From contig CM007990.1 of NCBI GenBank assembly GCA_002189035.1, forward strand, positions 2,914,001 to 2,978,000: a stretch of DNA of 64,000 bases, written 5' to 3'. The notes beneath the pieces are model-generated. The model did not search any database. It was not told the origin of the DNA and saw nothing but the letters and a program-made list of their open reading frames with translations. The DNA is from Utricularia gibba. Its lineage: Eukaryota; Streptophyta; Magnoliopsida; Lamiales; Lentibulariaceae. Positions 32,430 to 47,074 of this stretch are shown here, piece by piece. Both the position numbers and the translations under genes were made by a program. How positions within the stretch are numbered: position 1 is the stretch's first letter; every line of letters begins with the position of its first letter.

Positions 32430-33290
32430 GAAACTAAGAGGGCTTAGTCTTTTCCATGATTTTAGCACTCTGGTGGCACCATTGAACACAGTAATAAAGA
32501 AGAATGTTCAATTTTTTTTTAGGGAGAAGTACAAAAGCTCGCATTAAAACAACATAAGAATAAGCGTAGCTTAGCTCCTTTACTTGTGTTACCTCATTTT
32601 TCAAAAAAAATTAAATTAAATGTGATGCTTTTGAAGTAGGAATAAACGTTGTTCTCATACAAGGAGGGCAATACATTGGGTATTTCAGTGAAAAGCTATG
32701 TAGAGCCACTCTCACTAGTGAGAACCTTAGAGACTTGAAAACATTATCTATTGTATAAAGAGTTTGTCATCTATATTGATCGTGAGAGTTTGATGCATTT
32801 AAAGACTTTAAGAAACCCAATAGACGGTTCACAAGATAGGTAGAATTCATTCATACGTTTCAATATGTCATCAAATATAACAAAGGTTTATCAAAAATGC
32901 AAAAGGTAAGGTATTCTTTGCCAAAAGACTGATGGTGCCAACCTTGTTGTTAACTTATTCTTTAGGAAAATTGTTAGGCTTTATGGTATGCCACTTATCA
33001 ATATAAGTGATCAAAATACCAATTTTCTCATCCACTTCTAATGCAAACCTTAGAATAAGTTGCGAGTGAACCTTCTTTTCTATACCACATATCACCCACA
33101 AACTATTAGACAGAATGAGGTAACAAATTGATGCCCTGGCATCATAAAAAAGAATATCAAAGCATGTGAAGATTGCTTGTCTCATGTTGAGTGTGCAGAC
33201 AATTGAATCCAACTAAAGGTCAAAAACAAATAGTATATAGTTAAGGTCCACCTAGTAGAAAGTTACAAAATCAAGAGATTGGACTGAAAA
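32430..33290 (+). pseudogene. Degenerate CRM-like RNase H and integrase
   Basis: Plus strand, many stops and frameshifts. Recognisable pieces: DFSTLVAPLNTVIKKN (RT/RNase H connection), GGQYIGYFSEKLCRATL and KEFVIYIDRESLMHL (RNase H), LFFRKIVRLYGMPL, ISDQNTNFL and YTTYHPQTIRQNEVTN (integrase core, Glu kept). It is an older, separate element from the antisense LTR on its left. Confidence 0.75.
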
Positions 33291-33985
33291 ACAAGTTTAT
33301 GGGGCCTGACAGATTTCAAAGGTTTTAAAAGACAAACTCATAACGTCCCACTCCCATCTCCAAACCAATAAATTCTTTTTGAAACATAAATAAAGGATAA
33401 ATAGATCTCACATTAAGCATATCATACCTCATGAATCATAGCCAATCAGCATATATGTCATGAAACACAAAGAAGCACATATTTACATGTGTACAGCACA
33501 TAAATTTAGAACCCATCATCTCACTTACCTTTGTCCAAATCGGCTCCTTCCTAAGTCAAACCCTTCGTAAATGTCTACCCTATAAGCTTGAGAAATCTCA
33601 TGTTTTGAAACTGCTACACAGCTCTCAGCAAAGCAAACTTCACAACAGTGCAAACTGTTTTTATGATATCCCTATAAGCATATCCCCCACGTTTTCCTCC
33701 TTTCAAAATGCTTTTCCTTTCATCTATGCTCCTTTTATAATATTAGTCATGTTTATTTGTAATTCCTGTAATCGTGATACACGTAACCACAATCAAAACA
33801 CATGGCATTTTCTTAATCTACATGAAACACATGTCAACACCATATTAAAACATGTGGCGCTCTCTTATTGGTCATGTTGCATGTTTTATCTATGTTGTCG
33901 CGAGCTAATTCAAACATGGTGCTTTCTGATTGATCATGGTTGCACATATGATCTTTTTCTATTCTACCTTTTCTTTTCCTCTTAA
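33240..33985. repeat. Direct repeat, copy 1
   Basis: A non-coding block of about 750 bp (CTCATAACGTCCCACTCCC... to ...TTTCTTTTCCTCTT) that recurs diverged at 37280-37960 in the same orientation. The open frame 33605-33985 lies within it and has no homologue in copy 2, so I do not call a gene. Nature unknown; it could be an LTR or untranslated part of an old element. Confidence 0.6.
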
Positions 33986-34824
33986 TCTAATTCTAGTTTT
34001 GAAATATCACATAGTCTTTGCTCCCAGAAGGGCTTGTAAAGATTGTCTTTCAGGTACCTTCCTAGATGACTTCTCATGACATTAGGAGCATTCTAGCAAC
34101 CCCTCTCTTCAATGTACTCTTGGTGTGCAAAGGACAATGCCCCCTTAGAGGTGTTGTGCTCTTCAATTCCTCCTGGTGTTCTTGGAGTCGGCATGCAGAT
34201 TCTTTTTCATGAGCACAAGGGGTCAAAGATGCTGAGGTGCTTTAGACTACTCCATACCTAGGCAATTAGGCTCCCTATCCCCCATTGCTATTACTCTAGC
34301 TACTTCAAGATGGCTAGTATCATCGCAAGCATTTCTTAGTGAGGTAAGGGAAAGCTTCAACTAATGCTTTACCCAACTAGAAGAACAGGGTGACATTGAT
34401 TTTGGGAAATCCTCATTTGTTGCCTCTTCTGCAATGGGTACTTGAGCTTGCTCCTCTTATTGATCTTGTAATTGTTGCTCCGACTTGAAGTTTTGTGTTG
34501 AATGATGATCTCACTCTAGAGTGTCTTCCTCATATCTTGCACCCATCAGAGTCATACTTTAGAGTTTTCTAGAAAGAAACCATTGAAAAATATTGATCTC
34601 CATCCTATCATGTTAACCCATATACAACGTAAAATATTAAAAAGTTTAAAAATTAAAAAGTTTTACCCTATGATGTTTCGATTCCCACAATATTAAGAGC
34701 TCATAAAGATTTATAGAAAGTGATAAAAGGGAAAAAAAATGAGTGACCTATAGACTAAGAAAGATTTTACTCCAAGAATATTATTGAAAAAGAACAACGA
34801 CTCATCATAATATCAAGAACACCA
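33986..34824. other. Unannotated stretch
   Basis: No coding signal beyond short frames. It separates direct-repeat copy 1 from the solo LTR. Nothing recognisable. Confidence 0.4.
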
Positions 34825-36292
34825 TGTTGGTGTATGTGTTCTACACTCAATCAACTCATTGACAAATTTTATCTTTTGATGCTTACCTTGAATTGTGATC
34901 AAGTTTATATCATTGATAAAATTCTCTACTTGATCTATGTTGTATAAAAATTATGATAAGATCATAATGTGAGATTCTTCAAGCATTTATGTTCAAGTTA
35001 AAAATTCTCTAGCTAGAGTGTTTGTGAAATGAGGATATCACAAATTATTTAGGCAATAGTCCTCACAATTGATGTAATGAGATTACTAGAACCTATGTGT
35101 GGGTGTCGATTAGAGAATGGATTCACTGGATGACTCATCTTCGAGATGCTACTATTGGAAGCTAACCAAGTGTCAGTAGCAAGATCTCGAATATGACAGC
35201 CGTGCAAGTAAGCTTAGACTTGAGGTCAACAAAGTTATCTTGATCTTAAGCTCACATTTTCGCTCATTACTAATGGAAGCCCAACCATGACTTCCCTAGT
35301 ATAGATGAGTAGGGATGTGACCCTTAAGATTGGAGATAGTTAATTGATCAATAAAAGATTCATTACTCATGTTAGCTATGAGATGATATCTCAAGTAATT
35401 GCATCAAAGCCTGATAGTAAGTCCTTGGCCTAGGGTAATGACACTCGAATTCTTTGAGTAGGTCGTTGAGTGTTAGTGTTTAAAGGCGATTATAAGTTCG
35501 ATACAACAGAAAGACACACACTCTTGTTCTGGTATGCAATAAGATGTAAGTATGATGAAAGCTGTTCATTGCATGATGGTTGGTCATGGAAAGGCTAAAT
35601 CAGTTTACTTGATTATTTTTACATCTTGAGGGTCATGATATGTTGCAAGATATCACTAATGATCGATAATGATGGATTTGATTAATTAAGAGTTAATTAA
35701 TAAATCCATAATTACGTCCTTGATTGAAGAAGTCTATAGGATCACACACAATAGTGGAGTCACTCATCGATATAAAATAGAATGACACAATTACATGGAA
35801 TGTAATTAGTAAAGTGGATAAATTAAATGGAGAGTTATTTTGAGATTAATATTGAGTAAACTCAAAATAAAAGATCTTATATAGATATGATTTGGAACAT
35901 ATACATGTCTCCATAAGATAAGATCTTTATGGAGATATGATTTGATATGTCACAAAAATATCTATCAAAAAGATTTAGATCTTGAGATCTGCTCCAAGGT
36001 CTTCATGCTCTTTTAGACTGATCCACAAGGAGGCATTTTTCTCTACTAGCACCTGAGAAATTCGACCAGCATTCAAGAGCCTTGAGAAGGTTATCGACGG
36101 AGTGCTCCACGTGTGGATACCATAGAGGCCGTCTACTATTGGCGGTTGATGAACAACGGAGTCATCTGAAAGGTATTTTGAACATCACTTCATTTGATGT
36201 ATACCGTATTCCAAGATCTGCGATTGGAGTTTCTTAAAAATTTTTAAATTCTGCTGCTTTTATGACATACGATGTCTCCGAGAAACCCAACA
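34825..36292 (+). repeat. Solo 1.4-kb copia LTR, full length
   Basis: 1468 bp from TGTTGGTGTATGTG to GAGAAACCCAACA. The flanking five bases are CACCA (34820-34824) and CACTA (36293-36297), a target duplication with one mismatch. It is the longest copy of the family in the window and a good reference for the others. There is no primer site after it, so it is a solo LTR. Confidence 0.9.
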
Positions 36293-37279
36293 CACTAGCC
36301 ATGAAGTCTTTCTTTTCTTTGAGGTTTTTCCTCCCGTCAAGAAACTCTATGTGAAGGTCTAAATTCATACCTTCATGAACTTAGGCATTGATGTCATCTT
36401 CCCAAGGAAGAAACATCAGGCCTTATTATCCTATTAACTCAAATTCATAAGCAAATTAGATATATATCAGTGAATATTGGATTTTCTTTTCTTCAAAACA
36501 TCATGTATGATCAAGATAAAAGAAAAAGTAAGCCATTCACATAACCATAGCAAAGCATAGTATGGACGTCATGTTTAGTTCTTCGTACACAACTCTCTAC
36601 ATAGCCACAAGGTTTAAAGGATACACAAACACAAAGTAGAATTACAAGTAGTAGTATAGAAGCAAGCTCCAACCCTTAAGACCAATCTAGGACCATAAAC
36701 ATGAAGCACCAAAATGGCCAGCAGAAGGAGCCCTTCCCTTATGACATGGATCACAACACCTAGTCCTTCCTTTCTTGTTCATTTCTTGGAATGATTAGCA
36801 ATCAAGGCATTGAATGCAACACCTAAGGTCAAGAAGGAAATGGAAATCAAACATGTAACCATTCAAAATATAAGCTCACTAGGAGACATGAATAACAAAC
36901 TATAACATTTAGCATAATATAAATCCCTTAGCTATGTGACCATTTACATACATGGTTGCACACCCTCAACCTCATCAATTTCAGTCACCCCCTTTACCAA
37001 CTCCACTTGGTTGCAGTGTCTCTGTACCCTTCTCTTCAATTTCTCAACTTCATACCATCTAATGCCTATAACTCAATGAGCAGTTACCTCAAGCATGCTT
37101 GATGTAAAGGAGAGTATGTTCACAACTCTTCAATAAATCTTCTACTTCAAAGACCACACTACAACTCATCCTCATGACACATTACAATAAACATGTAAAC
37201 AAGATTATATTTCATAGACTTTTCCTTATTCAATATTATCAAATATAAATTATTTGAAACCTACGGAGCATAACTTTCT
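36293..37279. other. Unannotated stretch
   Basis: AT-rich, no open frame of note, no repeat family recognised. It lies between the solo LTR and direct-repeat copy 2. Confidence 0.4.
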
Positions 37280-37960
37280 TTAGTAAAAAAAATCACCAAA
37301 TTCAAACACTCGGCAGAAAGTTAAAAAATTTAGAAGTTGAACTTGAAAACTAGTTGGGGCTCAATAGATTAGAGAGGTCTTAGAAGAAAACTTATAACTT
37401 CATGCTCTCATCTACAAACCAAGAAATTCTTTTTGAAATATAAACAACACTCAAAAAGGTGAAAAATCACCATATCTTAAGAATCATAGCCAATGCTACA
37501 TAAAAAGCATGAAACACATCGACACTCACATAAGCATTGACTCGCACATAAAACATAGAGCACAAATTCAGAACCCATCATTCCACTTACCCTTCTTCAA
37601 ATCGACTCTCTAAAAAAAAAAATCCTTCGATTATATCTCTACTATGAGCTCGAGAAATTTTGTGATTTTAACATAGCTCCATAGCTCTTTTAGATTAAAC
37701 TCCAGAACCATGTAAACTCTTCCTATAGTTACACTATCAGCAGATTCCCTTCGTTTCCCTCAGGTTTTTCCTCCTTCCGAATGCTTTCTCTTCACATATG
37801 TTCTCTCTTTAACCTTAATAAAGCTTATCAAAAAGTCCTATAAGTGAAATATATGTTTTCACCTTGTTAAAACACATGTTATTTTCCAATTGACCATTAT
37901 TGCATACTTGGTATTTCTTTATTCTATCTTTGTTTTTCCTCTTTGCTTTTCCCTTTGCCA
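37280..37960. repeat. Direct repeat, copy 2
   Basis: The diverged partner of 33240-33985 with the same order of blocks (CTTCATGCTCTCATCTACAAACC, GAATCATAGCCAATG, CCCATCATTCCACTTACC). The two copies are about 4 kb apart. Confidence 0.6.
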
Positions 37961-38487
37961 TTATTTCAATCATAGTTCTAAAAATAAGGCATTCTATTTG
38001 CCCAAACAACCAAAAGTCTCTTTCTTGTGTTCTCTTCTTGCATAAAGTTATGGCAAAAAGGGATATCAAGAAGAATTAACTTTCTTCTTTTTTTCCATAT
38101 TTTCACTCACATTATCTTTTACCAATAGCGACCTACTCCTTCATTTCAGGTGTATTCCCTCATACACTTATCAGGCAGCACAGAGAGTGACACCCTATAC
38201 TAGCATGGCTTATCAAGTTCACAAATGACAATGAACACTCATTTTTTGTATTTCAGAAGAGGTGTTCCCAACTAATGCATCACCCTAATCGTATGATTGA
38301 CAACTAAAAATTGAAGGAAGATGAGAAAATATTTAAATGTCATTCATTGTTGCACGTGACATTTTGATGATGTTTCATGTAAGAGCTATATATAAGTTTC
38401 TAACAAGGAAATCTTAGAAGTTGAATAGTTCAATATGGCGATCATCAAAGAAGATCTTGACAATAGGCAAGCTTTGAAGCTTGTTAG
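37961..38487. other. Unannotated stretch
   Basis: AT-rich, no recognisable feature, up to the next copia LTR fragment. Confidence 0.4.
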
Positions 38488-39000
38488 TGTTGGGTTTCTC
38501 GTAGACATCGTATGTCATAATAGCAGCAGAATTCAAAATTTTTGAAAAACCCCAAACACAGATCTTAGAATACGGTATATGTCAGATAAAGGGATGCTGA
38601 AAATACCTTTCAAAGCACTCTGTTGTTCACCAACCGCCAATAGCAAATGGCCTCTATGGTATCCACACATGAAGTACTTCATCGATAACCTTCTCAAGGC
38701 TGTAGAATGATGGTCGATCTCCTCAAGTGCTAGTAGAGAAAATCGTCCCCCTTGTGAATCAATCTTAGAGAATACGAAGATGATGGAAGATCTGCAGATC
38801 AAAATCTTTTTGATAGATATTTGGTAACATATCAAATCAAATCTCCGTAAAGATCTTATCTTGTAGAGATATATTTGTGTTCCAAATCTTGTCTATACAA
38901 GATCTTTTATTTTGAGTTTAATCAATATTAATCTCAAAATAACTCTCTATCTAATTTATCCAATTACATCTCATGTAATTGTGTCATTCTATTTTATATC
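38488..39000 (-). repeat. 1.4-kb copia LTR fragment, copy D
   Basis: The terminal 513 bp of the LTR in minus orientation, from TGTTGGGTTTCTCG to the TTTTATATCG point where similarity stops. The remaining 0.9 kb is missing. Confidence 0.85.
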
Positions 39001-39470
39001 GGCACAAACATCAACAAACGAAAGCAAAGCAGTAAGAAGTTTGGTTTCAGTCTGCTACTGTTCCTGGACCAAAATAGTAGCGCTGAACTGGTTCTGATGC
39101 TGTTCTTGAGGATGAAGCTCTTCTTCTCCTCTTCTGGTCGGTGTTCTTCATGTTGGAGATGTTGTTGTTGGTGGAGAAGTCGTCCCACTCCCCCCTGGAG
39201 GTTGCTGAATGTTGGTGGGAAAAATCCCCCTGTGTGCATTCTAAAAAACGCGTTGTCCCCTTGCGATTTTCTCTCCTCTCCCTTTCTCTCGCCTCGCAAT
39301 GCCCAAGGCAAGCACATTCTCTGATAGTTCTACTGCTCCTGCCCCTGACTTGTAGACAATTGTCAGCACAGTGTATGCATTACTTCCTACTGCGTGGTAA
39401 CCTACACAAAATCCTTGACTTTTCCATGATTTTCGGGTAGCTGCTGGGCTCAAAATTGGGTTAGAACATG
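39001..39470 (-). other. GC-richer, exon-like stretch, unrecognised
   Basis: Clearly richer in G and C than its surroundings, with overlapping open frames. The minus-strand frame 39453-39241 contains CVGYHAVGSNAYTVLTIV, which looks like real protein, but I cannot assign a family. The strong pyrimidine tract at 39270-39290 could precede an acceptor. A captured or decayed gene fragment is possible. Confidence 0.35.
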
Positions 39471-40255
39471 GGTGGGCTAAATCCTTTGATTTAGCCCACT
39501 AACACACCAAAATCACATTTTCCTAAATTATATATAAAAATACTTAAAACTATAAAATAAACAACTAAACATAATTAAAAACTCATGATTTTCATATCCT
39601 AAAAACATGAAAATTTTTGTGCTATCATTAATGCATTTTTTTTTTGTCACGATGGGATACTAAGTCTAAACTAGAATTAATATGATTTAATGGCACATTA
39701 GATGCAATAAACAAAGTAAATGAGATTATGGTTCGGAAAGAAGGAATCTAATGCCTTAAGGTTTCTAGGAGCAATATACTCATCACTATCTCTATCTCAT
39801 CCCCAATTAAAAATTAGTCATCCAACAAAGCAAAAGGCTCAAGTTTACTTAAATCTTTCTTGATTTTAACTTTTGGTCTACCTATAGTTAGGCTCTTTAG
39901 GATGAACACGTCACTATGTTGTATGTTGTGCTTAGCTTCTCATATTGAGAAAAAATAACACAATTGGTGTTTCACATGATGAAAGATCATACTCGTAATG
40001 TATAAGAATGATATTCAAATATGGTGCGACATCTTAACAAAATACCGTGTTTAGACAAAATGCACTTTGACACTCACGCATCACCAATACAAAAGTGTCT
40101 AAACACGCCAAAAGGAGATACAACCCTAATAGGAGTCTACCAGCCCAAAAAAATACAGCACACATTCATCAAAGATTGGAATTGGAGGCAAGTTTAGAAC
40201 AATAAGTAAACAAGTGGTAATCGCATTGTAGAATATGATGAACGAGAATGAGATA
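39471..40255. other. AT-rich stretch
   Basis: Low-complexity AT-rich DNA, no feature recognised. Confidence 0.4.
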
Positions 40256-40785
40256 TTATTCAGAATTAACCAACTCACACGAATATTCAAGCGCAAGAGT
40301 ATTTAAAGAGAAGCGTTTGTAATTGACAGCAATTCCGTAACAGAATGCAATTGTGATTCCACATGAAGGTTCTTGCTGATGCCAAAACCATGGGTAAGGA
40401 CAGCTTAGCGGGACTGTCCTGTAACACCATGCGTCTTTAATAAGTTCTCTCTTGCAATCATTTAATGCAAGAAAGTAATCCAACCTCACCGGATTTGTAC
40501 TAATCATCTTTGATACATGAAAGTGCTGAATGATGGATAGTTGTAGCGACATACTTCTAATGATCTCTATAGCCAAACGTTGCTTCTCAATCAAGTCTCG
40601 AGCTTGTTGCACCATTGTGGACCTCATTCGATGCAGCTTTGCACATGTTCTCACATTCAACACTTCCATCTGTCTTAAGAATAGCGTAGACCCCTTGTAC
40701 TCCTGTCCACTTTTCACACAATGCCTCAACAAATCAACATTATTGTATGGTTTGGAGTCTAGCATATCCGGTGTAACACAAACAC
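40256..40785 (-). CDS. Uncharacterised open frame, possible terminal exon
   Basis: A minus-strand frame of 169 codons from ATG 40765 (MLDSKPYNNVDLLRHC). A possible acceptor (GTGTGTAG, plus strand near 40787-40794) would extend it upstream with GVCVTPD. It includes a helical, coiled-coil-like segment (QQARDLIEKQRLAIEIIRSM) and a Cys/Trp-rich segment (CPYPWFWHQQEPSCG). I do not recognise the family. Upstream exons would lie to the right, where a probable solo LTR sits 100 bp away, so the gene may be disrupted. It could also be chance. Confidence 0.35.
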
Positions 40786-40893
40786 CCTACACACCATAAG
40801 TAAATTTGTCATTAGTATCCGCATATGAGAAGTTAATATCATATCCCATGATATCTAGATCGATAGGGTATTTCTAATAAACCAAAGATGTAT

Positions 40894-42088
40894 TGATAAG
40901 TGATTTTGTGTCACTTATATTTGTGCTTTTTAGGACTCACTTAGATAAGTTTTGCATTCTTTTTATCCCACTTTCCTTATTTTTTTTAGAAGAATTTTAT
41001 GTCTTTCATACCACTTTAATCTTTTTGGAGGGAAAGTGTGTTTTGTAATTTTTTAGGACGAATTTGGAATAGTTTGGAGGATTTTTGAGCTACTTTGATG
41101 GAGGCTAAGATTTGGTCTATCCAAATGAAGACTCGATCAAAGATTCTCGGATAAGATAAGATTCGCATCTTATCTTGGAAAACTTGGATCTCATCCTAAA
41201 AGATTTGTATCAAATCTTAGAAGATTCGGATAGAAGATTTGACATGAGCCCATCAAGGAAGCCCGACAAATCCTCACCATTATATAAAGATCCAAACGCG
41301 AAGACCTAAACGCAGGTGGTCAAGTGTGGACGACCAGAAAGTCAACTTAGGGTTTAGAGTCGAGTCCAACATGTTTGGGATGTCTTCCCTTTCGTTTTTC
41401 ATCAACTTTTGTTGTTTAGAGTCAAGCATGCGCGTGTGAGCGCTTGCAGCTGAGGATCTACTATAAAACCTTGCTTGCGCAAGTTCTGCGCGTGTGACTG
41501 TCTTACTATATTTTTCAGCATTTAATTTGAGGTTTGATTCTGTTTTTCGCAACGCTTTCTTTACCAACGTGATCTTTAGTACCATATAACCCTAAGGGAG
41601 TGTGGGAGAATCAAAGGTTGGCCTCAATCACCTAAGGAGAAGGGCTCAATCGGATATCGTTGGTAAGACACATTTTGTCTAGTCTTTCTGCGAGGTGTGA
41701 AGTGTAAGGGTTAGATTAGGGTGTGGGGAAAACATGGGTTATCACAAGAGGTGAAATGGCTCTGGTGGCGTGGTTGATTCCATAATCCCACAAAATAAGC
41801 AACGGTGCTATAACGGTCACCGAGTAGCACTACTTTAGCGTAACACCCCTAAAGCTTGCGCAAGCAGGTCAGTATTCAAGGTTTGCACACACGTAAGGGC
41901 AAGTTTCAAGTAAGGTGGATCTTAGATCCAATGCCACTTTTCTTACTGTTTCCAAAACCAAATCTTTCTTTTGTTTTCAATCTTTTTAAGTCTTTGTTTT
42001 GAAAAGAAAATTCTAATAACAATTTCCTGTGGATACGATCTTATTTTATTACTTCGACGGTTTTTGTTCACTTGCAGAATCACCATCA
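40894..42088 (+). repeat. Probable gypsy solo LTR
   Basis: About 1195 bp starting TGATAAGTGATTTTG and ending CACCATCA. The last part (CCTGTGGATACGATC ... GTTCACTTGC) is typical of Athila/Tat-type LTR ends. Flanks TGTAT (40889-40893) and TATAT (42089-42093) match at four of five bases. No primer site follows. An antisense open frame at 41280-41585 is inside it and not a gene. Confidence 0.55.
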
Positions 42089-42229
42089 TATATCTATATA
42101 CTCTCCAACCTCTTTTATGAATTTTCTGTTTCTAGTTGTGCTTACAAAACTAATGAATTTATATTCATATACAAAACTAATGAATTTATCCTTTCCAAAT
42201 GTCTCCCTCCAATGCATATAATACAGCCA

Positions 42230-42540
42230 CGACTTGTATCTTAGCATGCATAACCTTGGTACATACAGATTGTATTTGTTCAATTTGCTTCCAGACATCC
42301 TCGTTGTAGTCCACGGTGTTGGTTACCTCATCTACCTTGGTGCCCGACCTAGTTAAAAAATCTCCTAGAAGGTAGTATTTTTTTTACCTCGGTTCTAGGA
42401 TGAAGTTTCTCGAACTTTAATTGTACTACTTGGTGATACTCATCTTTGAAATCGTTTTTGATCTCAAAACCATCTTTCATTATCTACTTTAGGGCATGGA
42501 TGAGGTCTTTCTCCTCATCATCGTTCTAGGTTCGCTTTAT
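42230..42540 (-). pseudogene. Possible Myb/SANT-like domain remnant
   Basis: The minus strand reads EEKDLIHALK, a stop, then IMKDGFEIKNDFKDEYHQV, which resembles the Myb/SANT-like DNA-binding domain (Myb_DNA-bind_3) of plant transposon-related proteins. The following part (TKVDEVTNTVDYNEDVW) fits loosely. Stops and a frameshift are present. Low confidence. Confidence 0.3.
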
Positions 42541-43485
42541 TTTTTTGCAAAAGTACGAGACAAATGGGTTAGGCATATTTATATATGGATGAATCATAGA
42601 AAGCAAAAGAGGGAAAGAGGAAGCAAAATCAAGGGCGGGAACTTGAATTTGGGGGAAGAGGAAAGAGCAAATTGTGAATAATATTTGTATTTTAGATGAA
42701 GGGTAAATTTATAATTTTTTATGTAAAATCATCAAAAACTCAATTTTTATCCTTTATACCAAACATGTTTTTATCTATAATCAAAATATATTATATCTAT
42801 CAACCAAACACAAATTTACTTTTAAATACTCAAAACATATTAATTTAAACCCAAATAAACTACATCCGATTTAATGCCAAATACAACCAACAAACGTGCA
42901 CTTTATGTTTTCGACTTACGACATATCACTTTGTCTTTGCAACTTAACCCCTTTCCTTACATTTTTAGATAAAATTGAATTTGAAAATATTTGTATTATG
43001 TTAGGATGTATGACAAGAGAATCCCATATGAGGACTATTTGGTGCATGTGTTTAGGAGTGAGTCGTAATGAAATATCCTTATTTCATCGGTGAGTTTTAT
43101 TTAATTTTTTTTATCAAATGATTCACTTAAACCTATTATAAACCCGCATGTGTTTATATAAATCAAGGGGATAGGTCAATTATCATTTACTTTATTCTTA
43201 ATAACTGCTTTTGCATTAAAAAATTAATTAATTAATATTTTTAATTACAAAAATAAATTCAATAAAAAAATGGAGTCATGCATATTGTATTAAACTAAAC
43301 GATTTTAACCTTCTTAATTATTTAAAAGTAATATAATCCTAGGTACCACTAATATGTTCTACATCCTTATATCAAACATGAGAGAAAAATAAATCAAAAT
43401 AATACAAACTCTTGTACCAAAATGTATCTTGTGTTCAACACCCACAAATCTTGTTTTGCATATACCAAAATAAGTCATATCCGAA
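42541..43485. other. AT-rich intergenic stretch
   Basis: Low-complexity AT-rich DNA with several poly-A/T runs and no coding signal. Confidence 0.4.
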
Positions 43486-43493
43486 GTATGGGC

Positions 43494-43824
43494 TTGGCGG
43501 GTCATCATGGGTCAACCTAGGCAGATCATGCCCTAGATCATGAGTCGACGAGTCATGGATCGAGGAGTTTCAACCCTTAACTCAAACCATATCCCCTGGT
43601 CACTCGAGTACATGTTGATGGGTCATAGTTGGATCATTCAACCATATTGATAGGCTGTCCATTAACATAATAGATCTAGGGTTTAAAAGATTAGGATTTG
43701 ATTGGGCTTTTACAGGTTGACCCAATCTGATGGGTCAAACCATTTTTATTTTTGGATGACTCGTCATGTACTCATTCAATACGAGTACTGGTGATGGGTC
43801 AACTCGTACCTATGCCCACCTCTA
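43494..43824. mobile_element. Small non-autonomous hAT-like element, 8-bp TSD
   Basis: 331 bp flanked by GTATGGGC at 43486-43493 and 43825-43832. The right end (CCTATGCCCACCTCTA) is the complement of a typical hAT terminus (TAGAGGTGGGCATAGG). The left end (TTGGCGGGTCATCATGG) matches only loosely. TGGGTCA/TGACCC motifs recur near both ends, as subterminal repeats do in hAT elements. No coding capacity. It ends 272 bp upstream of the ELP3 start codon. Confidence 0.7.
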
Positions 43825-44096
43825 GTATGGGCAAACCGGACTGCCCGGCACGGCATGGTATGGCATCGTGTTTGAGAGGGGGTTTGTACCCCAATGGAAT
43901 GTTCCTAATCCACTTCCTCCCAGAATCGGGCCCCGAGGTGTAGGTTAAGGGTGTTCCAAACCAGGGCCCTTTCTGTTGCTGGCCAGCCCAGATGGTCAGC
44001 TCGTTTTGCGCCCACAAGATACCCGCCGGCATCTCTATAACAGCTCCTTACGCAGTATGTGGCGGGCTGAAGCTTTGCAAGAGAAGAAGACATTAG

Positions 44097-46803
<2,707 letters not shown>

Positions 46804-47074
46804 AAATACGCAGGAGTCTATTTATCATGTATTGAAGACTGTTTTTGTCAAAGGGTTGATGTGAATGAGATGCCATCATCAGAAAAATATATATTTCTTT
46901 TCACTGAAGTTACAGTGTTCAACAACTTGTTCATTGGTGGAGTGGGCACATGTCGGAGCCGGGTTTCTTTGACTGCTTTGAGTGAATGAGCTCACCTTGA
47001 ATGGAAAAGAATCGCCAAATCTATTATAGCAAGCAAATTTATGCGCTAAACCAAAACATTCATACCGGTTCTGA
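46804..47074. other. Tail-to-tail spacer of ELP3 and the C2H2 gene
   Basis: 271 bp between the two stop codons, which must hold both 3' untranslated regions and poly(A) sites. AT-rich motifs (AAAAATATATATTTC) lie near 46885. No other feature. Confidence 0.6.

Noticed and set aside
33605-33985. A 126-codon plus-strand frame as a gene
   Set aside because: It is hydrophobic and AT-rich, lies in a non-coding direct repeat, and is not kept in the second copy.
41280-41585. A 101-codon minus-strand frame as a gene
   Set aside because: It lies inside a probable solo LTR, has no motif, and is a chance antisense frame.
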